In this document: positions 1-5,007 of the stretch, one piece after another
Layout: each line of letters begins with the position of its first letter
Numbering within the stretch: the stretch's first letter is position 1
DNA from: Armatimonadota bacterium
Lineage (GTDB): Bacteria; Armatimonadota; HRBIN16
Assembly: GCA_028275265.1 (NCBI GenBank)
Contig: JAPWUZ010000123.1
Coordinates: 1-7,552 of the forward strand
Length of the DNA: 7,552 nucleotides
Direction of reading: 5' to 3'
Notes under the pieces: generated by a model
The model's database searches: none
What the model was told of the DNA's origin: nothing
What the model saw: the letters and a program-made list of their open reading frames with translations, nothing else
Translations under genes and position numbers: made by a program

Positions 1-906
1 GAGGTGATAGACTATGTTGAGCGTGTGGTGGAGGCAGCGCGCGCGCTGGCTGTAGTTGGGGCGCAGGAGGCAGTACCTGTCCTGACTGACCTGTGCAACC
101 GGCCCTGGTGGGACGGCAATCCGTGGGTGATTTACCTCATCCGAGCACTGGCATGGCTTGGTGACAGAGGCGCGATGCCTGTATTGAGCCGTGAGCTGGC
201 AAGGTTCACGCCTTACCAGGCAGGTTGCGCCAGTGTGCCGGCAGCTTTCATACCCCTTGAGGTACGAGAACCTGACCCGGTTTTAGTATACTGGCAAATG
301 TGCACGGAAGGAAAGAGTTTACCACAGGCGATCGAGGATATCATTCACTCAGTGGCTGACCTTGTGCCTGGCAGGTTCATGCAGCAGGAAATCTTGCGGG
401 AGTACGTAGGACCAGCAGCAGTGCCCTACTTGCTGCGTGCGCTGGCGGCTCCCCCGACCAGCGACCATGGTGTTGATGTGCAGGGAGTTGCTGCTCAATT
501 ATTGGGGGAGTGGCGAGTTAAGGAGGCTGTTCCACTCCTGATAGACTTGATGCATCGCGCGCGTTTGTGGTCGTTGCGTGGTACTGCAGCGATAGCGCTG
601 GGAGAGATTGGTAGCCCGGAGGCAGTAGATGCACTGATAGCCGCTGCGGATTTGCAACAGGACGCCGAACTTCTCGCCTCTGTCGCCGATGCGCTGGGCT
701 ATTTAAGGGATGCGCGCGCTGAGGCGGCGTTGATGAAGCTATTGCAGCACCCGGACGCGAAAGTGCGTTACACGGCTGCTAAAGCGATTGAGAGTTCGGG
801 CACGTTCAGGATACTACCAGAACTGGAGCAGAGAGCCGACCAAGAGACAGTTGAGTCTGTCAGGAGAGCGCTCGTTCAGGCGATAGAACGAATCCGGGGG
901 CAATAG
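1..906 (+). CDS. HEAT-repeat protein, 5' end outside window
   Basis: The frame is open from the first base and ends at TAG 904-906. A GTG lies at position 4, but repeats are already under way there and no ribosome site is visible, so I treat the gene as 5'-partial with about 301 residues present. The protein shows successive HEAT-like (PBS-lyase type) helical pairs with the usual A-x-x-L-G-...-A-V-x-x-L pattern. Examples are 'ALAVVGAQEAVPVLTDL' near residues 14-30, 'ALAWLGDRGAMPVL' near 48-61, 'IALGEIGSPEAVDALIAA' near 198-215, and 'DALGYLRDARAEAALMKLL' near 228-246. A less regular stretch rich in Trp, Phe and Pro (about 70-130) interrupts the repeats. Such solenoids are protein-binding scaffolds, and nothing catalytic is visible. 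Sampled lines around 241-540 and 781-840 count about 48-55% G+C, lower than the following gene. The portal gene starts 22 bases downstream on the same strand, so they may be co-transcribed. The repeat class is secure; the function is unknown. Confidence 0.8.
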   Translation, partial: EVIDYVERVVEAARALAVVGAQEAVPVLTDLCNRPWWDGNPWVIYLIRALAWLGDRGAMPVLSRELARFTPYQAGCASVPAAFIPLEVREPDPVLVYWQMCTEGKSLPQAIEDIIHSVADLVPGRFMQQEILREYVGPAAVPYLLRALAAPPTSDHGVDVQGVAAQLLGEWRVKEAVPLLIDLMHRARLWSLRGTAAIALGEIGSPEAVDALIAAADLQQDAELLASVADALGYLRDARAEAALMKLLQHPDAKVRYTAAKAIESSGTFRILPELEQRADQETVESVRRALVQAIERIRGQ

Positions 907-928
907 TACCGTTGAGGCACAGCAGGTA

Positions 929-2128
929 GTGTTGCCTACCTCCTTTCTTGAACCACAGGCGAAGGAGTACTTGTCGCGGCGTTCGCGGGGGGACAGGGTG
1001 CCAGCAAAAATCGTGCAGGAGGTGAAGAGATTGGACATCTCATCGTGGTGGCGTCGCGTGCGGCGGCGCGGGCTGGATAGGGAGCAGGCGGCGGTGGAAA
1101 TCGCCGCCGCTTTTCGTTCGGGCACTGCTGTGGACGAAGACGACCTGTTGCGCACGCGCGGCGAGCGGGTGTATGACGAGATGCTCACCGATGCGCAGGT
1201 GCAGTCCGCGCTGACCACCAAGAAGTTCGGCATTCTGGACGCGGACTGGCGGATTGCGCCGGGCGGCGAGGACGATCAGTCACGGCAAGCGGCGGAGCTG
1301 GTGCGCTTCGCGCTGGGGCAGCTGCGCGGTTCGGTGACGCGCATCCTGCTGAACGCGCTAGACGCGCTGGCGCACGGCTACTCGGTGCAGGAGATTAACT
1401 ACACGCTGTGCGAGCAGGAACCCTGGCGGGGCATGGTGGTCTGGCGAAGCATCAAGAGCAAGCCCGCCCGCCTGTTTCGCCTGGAGACCGACGAATACCG
1501 CAACCTGAAGTCGCTGTATCTGCGGATGCCCGGAGGGCAAGAGCAGCCGCTCCCCGCCGAGAAGTTCGTGCTGTATGCCTACAACAGCCGCTACGAGTCG
1601 CCGTACGGGCGCAGCGACCTGCGGGCGGCGTACAAGCACTGGTGGGCGAAGCAGTTGCTGCTGAAGTTCTGGCTTTTGTCGCTGGAGAAATTCGGTTCCC
1701 CGACGGTGAAGGGGGTAGTACCGCGACACGTGCCTGAAGAGGAGCGGCGCGAGCTGCTGCGGGTGCTGGACCGCATCCAGCAGGAGACGGCGGTGGTCTT
1801 GCCGGAGGACGTGCAGATTGAGCTGATGGAGGGTAGGTCGCCCATCGGTGCGGCGTACCTGCAGGCGGTGCAGTTCCACAACCGCGAAATCGCCCGAGCC
1901 ATCCTGGGGCAGACGCTGGCGACGGACGAGGGGATGCGCACCGGTTCGCTCGCGCTGGGCAAGGTGCATTATCGGGTGATGCAGCTCTACTTCCGCGCCC
2001 TGCGCCGCGATTTGGCGGAGCAAGTGATGGAGGAGCAGCTGTTCCGTCGACTGGTGGAGCTGAACTTTGCGGAGGCAAAGGTACCGCGCTTCGTGTGGCT
2101 GGAGCGTGAGGACGCCGAAGACGGGTAA
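929..2128 (+). CDS. Mu gp29-like phage portal protein (DUF935 family)
   Basis: This 399-residue protein resembles the DUF935/Mu gp29 portal family, whose members form the dodecameric-type ring through which DNA enters the phage head. Family-like landmarks occur in the expected order. They are 'MLTDAQVQSALTTKK' (85-99, the D-x-x-x-x-S-x-L-x-x-R/K segment), 'DALAHGYSVQEI' (145-156), 'PYGRSDLRAAYKHWWAKQ' (225-242), 'LEKFGSPTV' (252-260), 'ARAILGQTLATD' (322-333) and 'GSLALGKVH' (339-347). The chain stops soon after 'VELNF..AKVPRF', so it lacks the roughly 100 C-terminal residues of Mu gp29 (about 512 aa). The core is intact with no frameshift. The GTG at 929 is the first possible start after an in-frame stop at 884-886; a weak GAGG lies at 914-917. 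No terminase, head, tail or transposase gene is seen on either side, which suggests a domesticated or remnant portal, or the right edge of an element lying to the left. Confidence 0.85.
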   Translation: MLPTSFLEPQAKEYLSRRSRGDRVPAKIVQEVKRLDISSWWRRVRRRGLDREQAAVEIAAAFRSGTAVDEDDLLRTRGERVYDEMLTDAQVQSALTTKKFGILDADWRIAPGGEDDQSRQAAELVRFALGQLRGSVTRILLNALDALAHGYSVQEINYTLCEQEPWRGMVVWRSIKSKPARLFRLETDEYRNLKSLYLRMPGGQEQPLPAEKFVLYAYNSRYESPYGRSDLRAAYKHWWAKQLLLKFWLLSLEKFGSPTVKGVVPRHVPEEERRELLRVLDRIQQETAVVLPEDVQIELMEGRSPIGAAYLQAVQFHNREIARAILGQTLATDEGMRTGSLALGKVHYRVMQLYFRALRRDLAEQVMEEQLFRRLVELNFAEAKVPRFVWLEREDAEDG

Positions 2129-2152
2129 TCATGCGGGTTTTCCGCGCCCGTC
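2120..2152 (+). terminator. possible weak terminator hairpin after portal gene
   Basis: An inner stem GCGG(2133-2136)/CCGC(2142-2145) is enclosed by GACGGG(2120-2125)/CCCGTC(2147-2152), with a 7-base bulge on the left. A loosely T-rich stretch with several short T runs follows at about 2155-2170. The outer arm overlaps the portal stop codon region. The structure is imperfect and lacks a clean T-tract, so it is only a candidate for ending portal transcription. Confidence 0.25.
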
Positions 2153-2182
2153 GCGTGTTTCTGGTATTTTGCACATCCCCTG

Positions 2183-2198
2183 TGGCACTCCTCTTGCA
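2183..2198 (+). promoter_or_regulatory. sigma-54 (RpoN) -24/-12 promoter
   Basis: TGGCAC (2183-2188), a 5-base spacer, and TTGCA (2194-2198) match the RpoN consensus TGGCAC-N5-TTGCW at every informative position. The invariant GG (2184-2185) and GC (2196-2197) are exactly 12 bases apart. The predicted transcription start is near G2209, giving a leader of about 33 bases before the ATG at 2242. Sigma-54 promoters need an ATP-dependent enhancer-binding activator that usually binds 80-200 bases upstream, which here falls inside the end of the portal gene. I saw no clear activator palindrome there. The context agrees with the known sigma-54/PrsR control of some PEP-CTERM genes. Confidence 0.8.
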
Positions 2199-2226
2199 CC
2201 TTAAAGAGGTGGAAATCTGTTCCCTG

Positions 2227-2233
2227 AAGGAGG
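2227..2233 (+). promoter_or_regulatory. ribosome binding site of the PEP-CTERM gene
   Basis: AAGGAGG lies 8 bases before the ATG at 2242. It fixes the start there rather than at the in-frame ATG at 2131. That upstream ATG would precede the predicted transcription start and would bury the signal peptide inside the chain. Confidence 0.85.
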
Positions 2234-2241
2234 AGTGCCCG

Positions 2242-2940
2242 ATGCAGCGATGGATGTTCTTGCTGGTGCTTGGGGTGTGGCTCGCCGGTAGTGCGCAGGC
2301 GGTTACTATCAGCGTGCACAGTTACGACACCAGTTTCACCGCCGACGCGGTGATTGATGGCAGCACGCACTGGGTATACATCGGTGCGGTGAAGCTGAAT
2401 ATCGACGGCGAACCGCTACCGAAAGAGGCGTGGTGTGTGGATTTGAAGCAAGCGGTCGCGGGTGGCAGCTGGGATGCCGTACAGAAGCTCAGCACGCCCA
2501 CCGCTCTGGATGACGGCAGGCGCGCCGACCGGGCGATGGGCGCGCTGTGGACGAACCGAGCCTCCGCCACTGACGCACGTGGTCGCGCCGCGCTGCAGCT
2601 GGCTATCTGGGAGGCGCTGTACGACGGGTTTGGAACGGACCCGTTTCACTCGGGACGGTTCCGGGTTGGCAATGTGTTCAACGGCACCAACCGCAGTTCG
2701 GTAGACAGCCTGACGCTCACGATAGCCCAGAACTTCCTGACGGCGTGGGGCGGCTTAAGCGTGGTGAACGGCACGGTATACGATGCACCCTTACCCGGTA
2801 GCGGCACGCGCTCGCAGGATTTCCTGCTGACGCCCGGTACGAACTTTGACCCGCAGATACTTCCCGAAACAGGCACGCTGGTGCTGATGGCATCTGGGCT
2901 GTTTGGCGTGGGAGGCATCCTGCGCAGGCGGAACGGCTAG
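2242..2940 (+). CDS. secreted PEP-CTERM-like protein with thioester-domain-like Cys/Gln motifs
   Basis: This 232-residue protein begins with a classical signal peptide: MQRW, a hydrophobic core, then 'GSAQA' with likely cleavage after A20. The tail is 'PETG' (208-211), a short hydrophobic run TLVLMASGLFGVGGIL (212-227) and RRR (228-230). That is the tripartite PEP-CTERM layout recognised by exosortases. The preceding Leu makes the motif LPETG, which also satisfies the sortase A consensus. However, the immediate 16-residue hydrophobic segment and the GLFGVGGILRRR ending fit PEP-CTERM better. In the body, 'AWCVDLKQ' (63-70, C65) and 'ALQLAIWEALYD' (117-128, Q119) resemble the Cys and Gln motifs of bacterial thioester (TED) domains, which form an internal Cys-Gln bond used for covalent adhesion. 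Whether a bond forms here is inference. The protein is probably envelope-bound. It stands alone behind its own sigma-54 promoter, and no exosortase gene is in the window. Confidence 0.8.
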   Translation: MQRWMFLLVLGVWLAGSAQAVTISVHSYDTSFTADAVIDGSTHWVYIGAVKLNIDGEPLPKEAWCVDLKQAVAGGSWDAVQKLSTPTALDDGRRADRAMGALWTNRASATDARGRAALQLAIWEALYDGFGTDPFHSGRFRVGNVFNGTNRSSVDSLTLTIAQNFLTAWGGLSVVNGTVYDAPLPGSGTRSQDFLLTPGTNFDPQILPETGTLVLMASGLFGVGGILRRRNG

Positions 2941-2960
2941 CTCACCGCAAAGGAAAGGTC

Positions 2961-2985
2961 AGGGGCGACCCGCAGGGTCGCCCCT
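2961..2985. repeat. perfect 11-bp palindrome, REP-like, probable bidirectional terminator
   Basis: AGGGGCGACCC (2961-2971) and GGGTCGCCCCT (2975-2985) are perfect inverted copies around a 3-base GCA loop. They lie between two convergent genes. There is no T-tract on the + side. On the - side the hairpin is followed by a moderately T-rich stretch (TGACCTTTCCTTTG), so termination of the - strand operon is more likely. The right arm includes two bases of the GNAT stop codon (2984-2986). Very similar GGGGCGACC-type palindromes are, as I recall, dispersed in many copies in some bacterial genomes, so this may be one copy of a REP-type element. Confidence 0.7.
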
Positions 2986-3961
2986 ACAGGTTAAGCGAGA
3001 CGGGATGGTATCGCTTCCACACGCGGAAGCCGATTTTGCCATAGAAGTCCACCAAATCCGTCCAGTCAATTGCCATGCGCTGCGCTCCCTGCTGCTGCAC
3101 GTACTCCACGCCCTTGCAGAGCAACGCCAGCCCCAGACCTTTACCCCGCGTACTCTCCGCAAGTCCGATGGGTCCCAGTCCCCCATACGCCTCGCCCAGC
3201 AGTTTGCGCCAGTATATGGAGGGACCGATGCGCTTGGAGCCGCGATGGAAGGTGTGGCAGAAGCCCACCACCGCATCGCCCTGCGTGAGGATGAGGATGT
3301 CGCGCGGGGTATCCTCTACCTCTAACCGCTTGACGGTTTCGTAGTACCACCTGCCCGGGAACTCCTGCTGCAGGAAACGGAGCAAGGCGGGCACGTCTTG
3401 CGGGGTGCAGGAGCGCACCGCGTACTCCTCGCGCAGGCGATGCAGGTTTGCCTCCACCTCGTCGGGAACGCGGTAATCCGCCAGCTCCCGCACCAAATCC
3501 ACCGCCACATGCTCGCCGATGGCGAAGCCCGCTTCCCGCAACAGCTGCTGATGGAGCGTTTGTTCCGCAGGCACGCCTGGGAAGAAGTGCGCGGGGTCCG
3601 AGCCGTAGTTCACCCGCTTCCTGCCCTGCTTCTTCAGCCAGTCGAGGGCGGTTCGCAGCAGCTGGCGCGCCGCCTGTTTACCCTGCTCGTCGGGCACGAA
3701 CGCCAGCGCGCCAATCCAGCCCTGTTCGGGCATCATGCCCGCCGAGCCGAGCGGCTCTTTGCATACCTTGGCGTGCGCGTAAGCCAGCAGGTTGCCCGCC
3801 GCATCTTCGCCTACCCACACCGCTTCGGGATCGAAATGGGCATCCCGTAGCACGTTCTGCTCGAACAGGGGAGCATCCAGCGGGAACGCCTCTCCCATGC
3901 AGCGGTTCCACAGTTCCAGCACTGCTGGCTCGTCTTCGGCGCGAAACAGGCGTATTCGCAT
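2984..3961 (-). CDS. tandem GNAT-fold N-acetyltransferase
   Basis: This 325-residue cytoplasmic-looking protein has two GNAT-like halves. The C-terminal half (about 180-325) is complete: 'GLGPIGLAESTRGKGLGLALL' holds the acetyl-CoA pyrophosphate loop RGKGLG (272-277), and 'DFYGKIGFRVWKRY' (305-318) is the closing GNAT motif. The N-terminal half (about 1-150) starts 'IRLFRAEDEPAVLELWNR' as GNATs do and keeps 'IGALAFVPDEQGKQAARQLL' (83-102). Its loop reads EQGKQA without the R/Q-x-x-G-x-G/A pattern, so it is probably not catalytic, as in other double-GNAT enzymes. The substrate cannot be told. The ATG at 3961 follows the preceding gene's TGA (3965-3963) by one base and has no good ribosome site, implying translational coupling. 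It is the last gene of the operon and ends inside the palindrome at 2961-2985. Confidence 0.85.
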   Translation of the reverse strand: MRIRLFRAEDEPAVLELWNRCMGEAFPLDAPLFEQNVLRDAHFDPEAVWVGEDAAGNLLAYAHAKVCKEPLGSAGMMPEQGWIGALAFVPDEQGKQAARQLLRTALDWLKKQGRKRVNYGSDPAHFFPGVPAEQTLHQQLLREAGFAIGEHVAVDLVRELADYRVPDEVEANLHRLREEYAVRSCTPQDVPALLRFLQQEFPGRWYYETVKRLEVEDTPRDILILTQGDAVVGFCHTFHRGSKRIGPSIYWRKLLGEAYGGLGPIGLAESTRGKGLGLALLCKGVEYVQQQGAQRMAIDWTDLVDFYGKIGFRVWKRYHPVSLNL

Positions 3962-3962
3962 C

Positions 3963-4529
3963 TCAGGAGTTGACCCACTTACTGTATTTGTCTATCTGCG
4001 CGCGCAGGTGAGCGTCATAGCGTGCCACGATGTCGCGTGTGACGATAATGCGCCCCAGCAGGTCGCCCTCATCGTTCTCGATAACCTGCATCACGTGCGG
4101 TGGAGTGAACAGCTTCTCAAAGGGGTCTTCCTGCGGGTTACCGTCTGCTTCGGCGAGCACCTGCCGGATGACGGGTGCCATCGCGCGACGCACGGGGGCG
4201 TAGTGTTTCAACATCCAGTACCTGACTTGCTGGTATTGCTCGTCGCAGCCGTCATGCACGGTGTCGCGCGCCGCCCAGCATAGCACATCGACCAGCTGCT
4301 CGTACTGTTCATAAAAGGCAAGGAACTGTTCGCGCTGGCGCTGGCACTGAGCCAGCGGGTCGGTGCGCTCCAGAACCCGATGCGCCACCAGAGACATCCC
4401 GTCCCTCAGCCATGCGGTAAACGCCCTGACCCCGCGAACCGCCCACAGATAACAGTGTCGGATGAGATAATAGCGTGTCCATTGTGCGCGTAACCACCGA
4501 ACTTCCGCGCCTTCTTGCGAACGATGCAT
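3963..4529 (-). CDS. unrecognised 188-residue protein of the DUF1844-GNAT operon
   Basis: I do not recognise a family. The protein is charged, predicted mostly helical, and rich in Trp, Tyr, Gln and Arg. The basic N-terminus contains 'RYYLIRHCYLWAVRGVRAFTAWLRDG' from about 18 to 43, given here only as a landmark. A Gln-rich helical stretch follows around 68-85. A mixed C-terminal part contains 'VMQVIENDEGDLLGRIIVTRD' (about 146-166), which looks like a short beta segment. There is no signal peptide and no clear membrane span; the aromatic N-terminal helix could at most touch a membrane. The ATG at 4529 is chosen because AGGAGG (4540-4535) sits 5 bases before it, while the GTG nine codons upstream has no such site. 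The gene lies 99 bases after the DUF1844 gene and is coupled to the GNAT gene, so a shared role is plausible. The intact 188-codon frame, ribosome site and operon position support a real gene. Confidence 0.7.
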   Translation of the reverse strand: MHRSQEGAEVRWLRAQWTRYYLIRHCYLWAVRGVRAFTAWLRDGMSLVAHRVLERTDPLAQCQRQREQFLAFYEQYEQLVDVLCWAARDTVHDGCDEQYQQVRYWMLKHYAPVRRAMAPVIRQVLAEADGNPQEDPFEKLFTPPHVMQVIENDEGDLLGRIIVTRDIVARYDAHLRAQIDKYSKWVNS

Positions 4530-4534
4530 GGTCG

Positions 4535-4540
4535 CCTCCT
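4535..4540 (-). promoter_or_regulatory. ribosome binding site fixing the start at 4529
   Basis: On the - strand AGGAGG is followed by CGACC and ATG. This favours the ATG at 4529 over the in-frame GTG at 4556, whose first codons would themselves contain this site. Confidence 0.8.
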
Positions 4541-4578
4541 CTCTCCCTGTTTTCACTTCGCCGTGCAGCGGTGCAAAT

Positions 4579-4594
4579 GCCGTTCGCCAACGGC
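4579..4594 (-). other. small hairpin in the intercistronic gap
   Basis: GCCGTT and AACGGC form a 6-bp stem with a 4-base loop in the 99-base gap between the DUF1844 gene and the next gene. No U-tract follows (ATTTGC), so it is unlikely to be an efficient terminator. It could stabilise or process the message. I see no promoter in this gap. Confidence 0.3.
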
Positions 4595-4628
4595 TCGGCG
4601 CAAGCCTCGCCCTCCACAGGGTGTTCGG

Positions 4629-4949
4629 CTACTCTCCCCCTGCACTGCGTTGTACGAAATTGAGCCTCAAATCGGTGAGCAATCGCTCTAAATCGCGACG
4701 CTGTGCGTCGGAGATATGCGGTTTCAGCACTTCCGCCAGCGCCGCCACGCAATCGATAGCGATTTTCGCCTGCGGCAGGTCCGTGCGTAATTCCCCCAGC
4801 ACCGGGTCCTTCCATAACCCCATCTTAATCCACGCCTGAGCCTGCATCTCTTCGACCATCCACAAAGCAACCGTCAACACATCCACCGGCTCCTGACGTG
4901 CCTGCTCCTGCGTGGTCTGTTCTGACTGCGACTGTTGCTGCTCCTCCAT
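4629..4949 (-). CDS. DUF1844 domain protein
   Basis: This 106-residue soluble protein starts with a Gln/Glu-rich disordered segment (1-20, 'MEEQQQSQSEQTTQEQARQE'). A compact helical DUF1844 domain follows. The family pattern is visible: 'VALWMVEEMQAQAWIKMGL' (27-45), then 'DLPQAKIAID' (57-66) corresponding to the family's DL..A...ID, 'LAEVLKPHISDAQRRDLERLLTDLRLNFV' (71-99) and the ending L-R-x-x-F/Y-V. Family members are usually about 90-130 residues and have no assigned biochemical role. The ATG at 4949 is preceded by GGGAGGTG and sits about 20 bases after a predicted transcription start. The longer frame back to 5003 would begin in the -35 box and is rejected. It is the first gene of the operon running to the GNAT gene. 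Confidence 0.8.
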   Translation of the reverse strand: MEEQQQSQSEQTTQEQARQEPVDVLTVALWMVEEMQAQAWIKMGLWKDPVLGELRTDLPQAKIAIDCVAALAEVLKPHISDAQRRDLERLLTDLRLNFVQRSAGGE

Positions 4950-4954
4950 GGTAG

Positions 4955-4962
4955 CACCTCCC
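4955..4962 (-). promoter_or_regulatory. ribosome binding site of the DUF1844 gene
   Basis: GGGAGGTG on the - strand ends 5 bases before the ATG at 4949 (7 bases from the GGAGG core). It decides the start. It overlaps one arm of the inverted repeat 4959-4966/4990-4997. Confidence 0.8.
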
Positions 4963-4997
4963 GCAGTTTCACCGATTATATCACACCTTCTGCGGGA
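4959..4997. repeat. 8-bp inverted repeat flanking the -10 box, possible operator
   Basis: TCCCGCAG (4959-4966) and CTGCGGGA (4990-4997) are perfect inverted copies with centres 31 bp apart, about three helical turns. One arm lies next to the -35 box and the other lies just after the predicted start over the ribosome site. The upstream arm is outside the transcript, so an RNA hairpin is excluded if the start is right. A dimeric or paired repressor site is the natural reading, but 8-bp pairs also arise by chance in G+C-rich DNA. Confidence 0.4.
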
Positions 4998-5003
4998 CGG
5001 CAA
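4975..5003 (-). promoter_or_regulatory. sigma-70-type promoter of the DUF1844-GNAT operon
   Basis: Read on the - strand, TTGCCG (5003-4998), a 17-base spacer and a perfect TATAAT (4980-4975) form a strong housekeeping promoter. Transcription should begin near 4968, leaving a leader of about 20 bases. It lies wholly within the 58-base gap after the rhamnosidase stop, so the three downstream genes can be expressed independently of the rhamnosidase. Confidence 0.8.
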
Positions 5004-5007
5004 CTAT

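Noticed and set aside
1358..2174. Long open frames on the - strand opposite the portal gene (1358-2023, 1452-2174)
   Set aside because: They have low-complexity Arg/Pro/Ala/His-rich translations typical of antisense shadows of a G+C-rich gene, and no ribosome sites.
2184..2239. 10-bp inverted repeat GGCACTCCTC / GAGGAGTGCC whose right arm covers the ribosome site, looking like an RNA switch with an alternative CCTCTT/AAGAGG hairpin
   Set aside because: The left arm is the sigma-54 promoter itself and lies upstream of the predicted start near 2209. It would not be in the message. It would be reconsidered only if a transcript starting before 2184 were shown.
2131..2241. Longer start for the PEP-CTERM gene at ATG 2131 (37 extra residues)
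   Set aside because: It precedes the sigma-54 promoter, has no ribosome site, and would put the signal peptide inside the protein. ATG 2242 has AAGGAGG 8 bases upstream.
3448..4011. 187-codon + strand frame opposite the GNAT gene
   Set aside because: It has Pro/Arg/Ala-rich shadow composition, and it crosses the coupled junction of two real genes.
4338..4354. TGGCAC followed 12 bases later by GC, resembling a second sigma-54 promoter
   Set aside because: It lacks the TTGCW -12 element, lies inside the coding sequence of the 188-residue protein, and points at no gene.
4950..5003. Longer start of the DUF1844 gene at 5003
   Set aside because: The added 18 codons run through the -35 and -10 boxes. 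The ATG at 4949 has GGGAGGTG.
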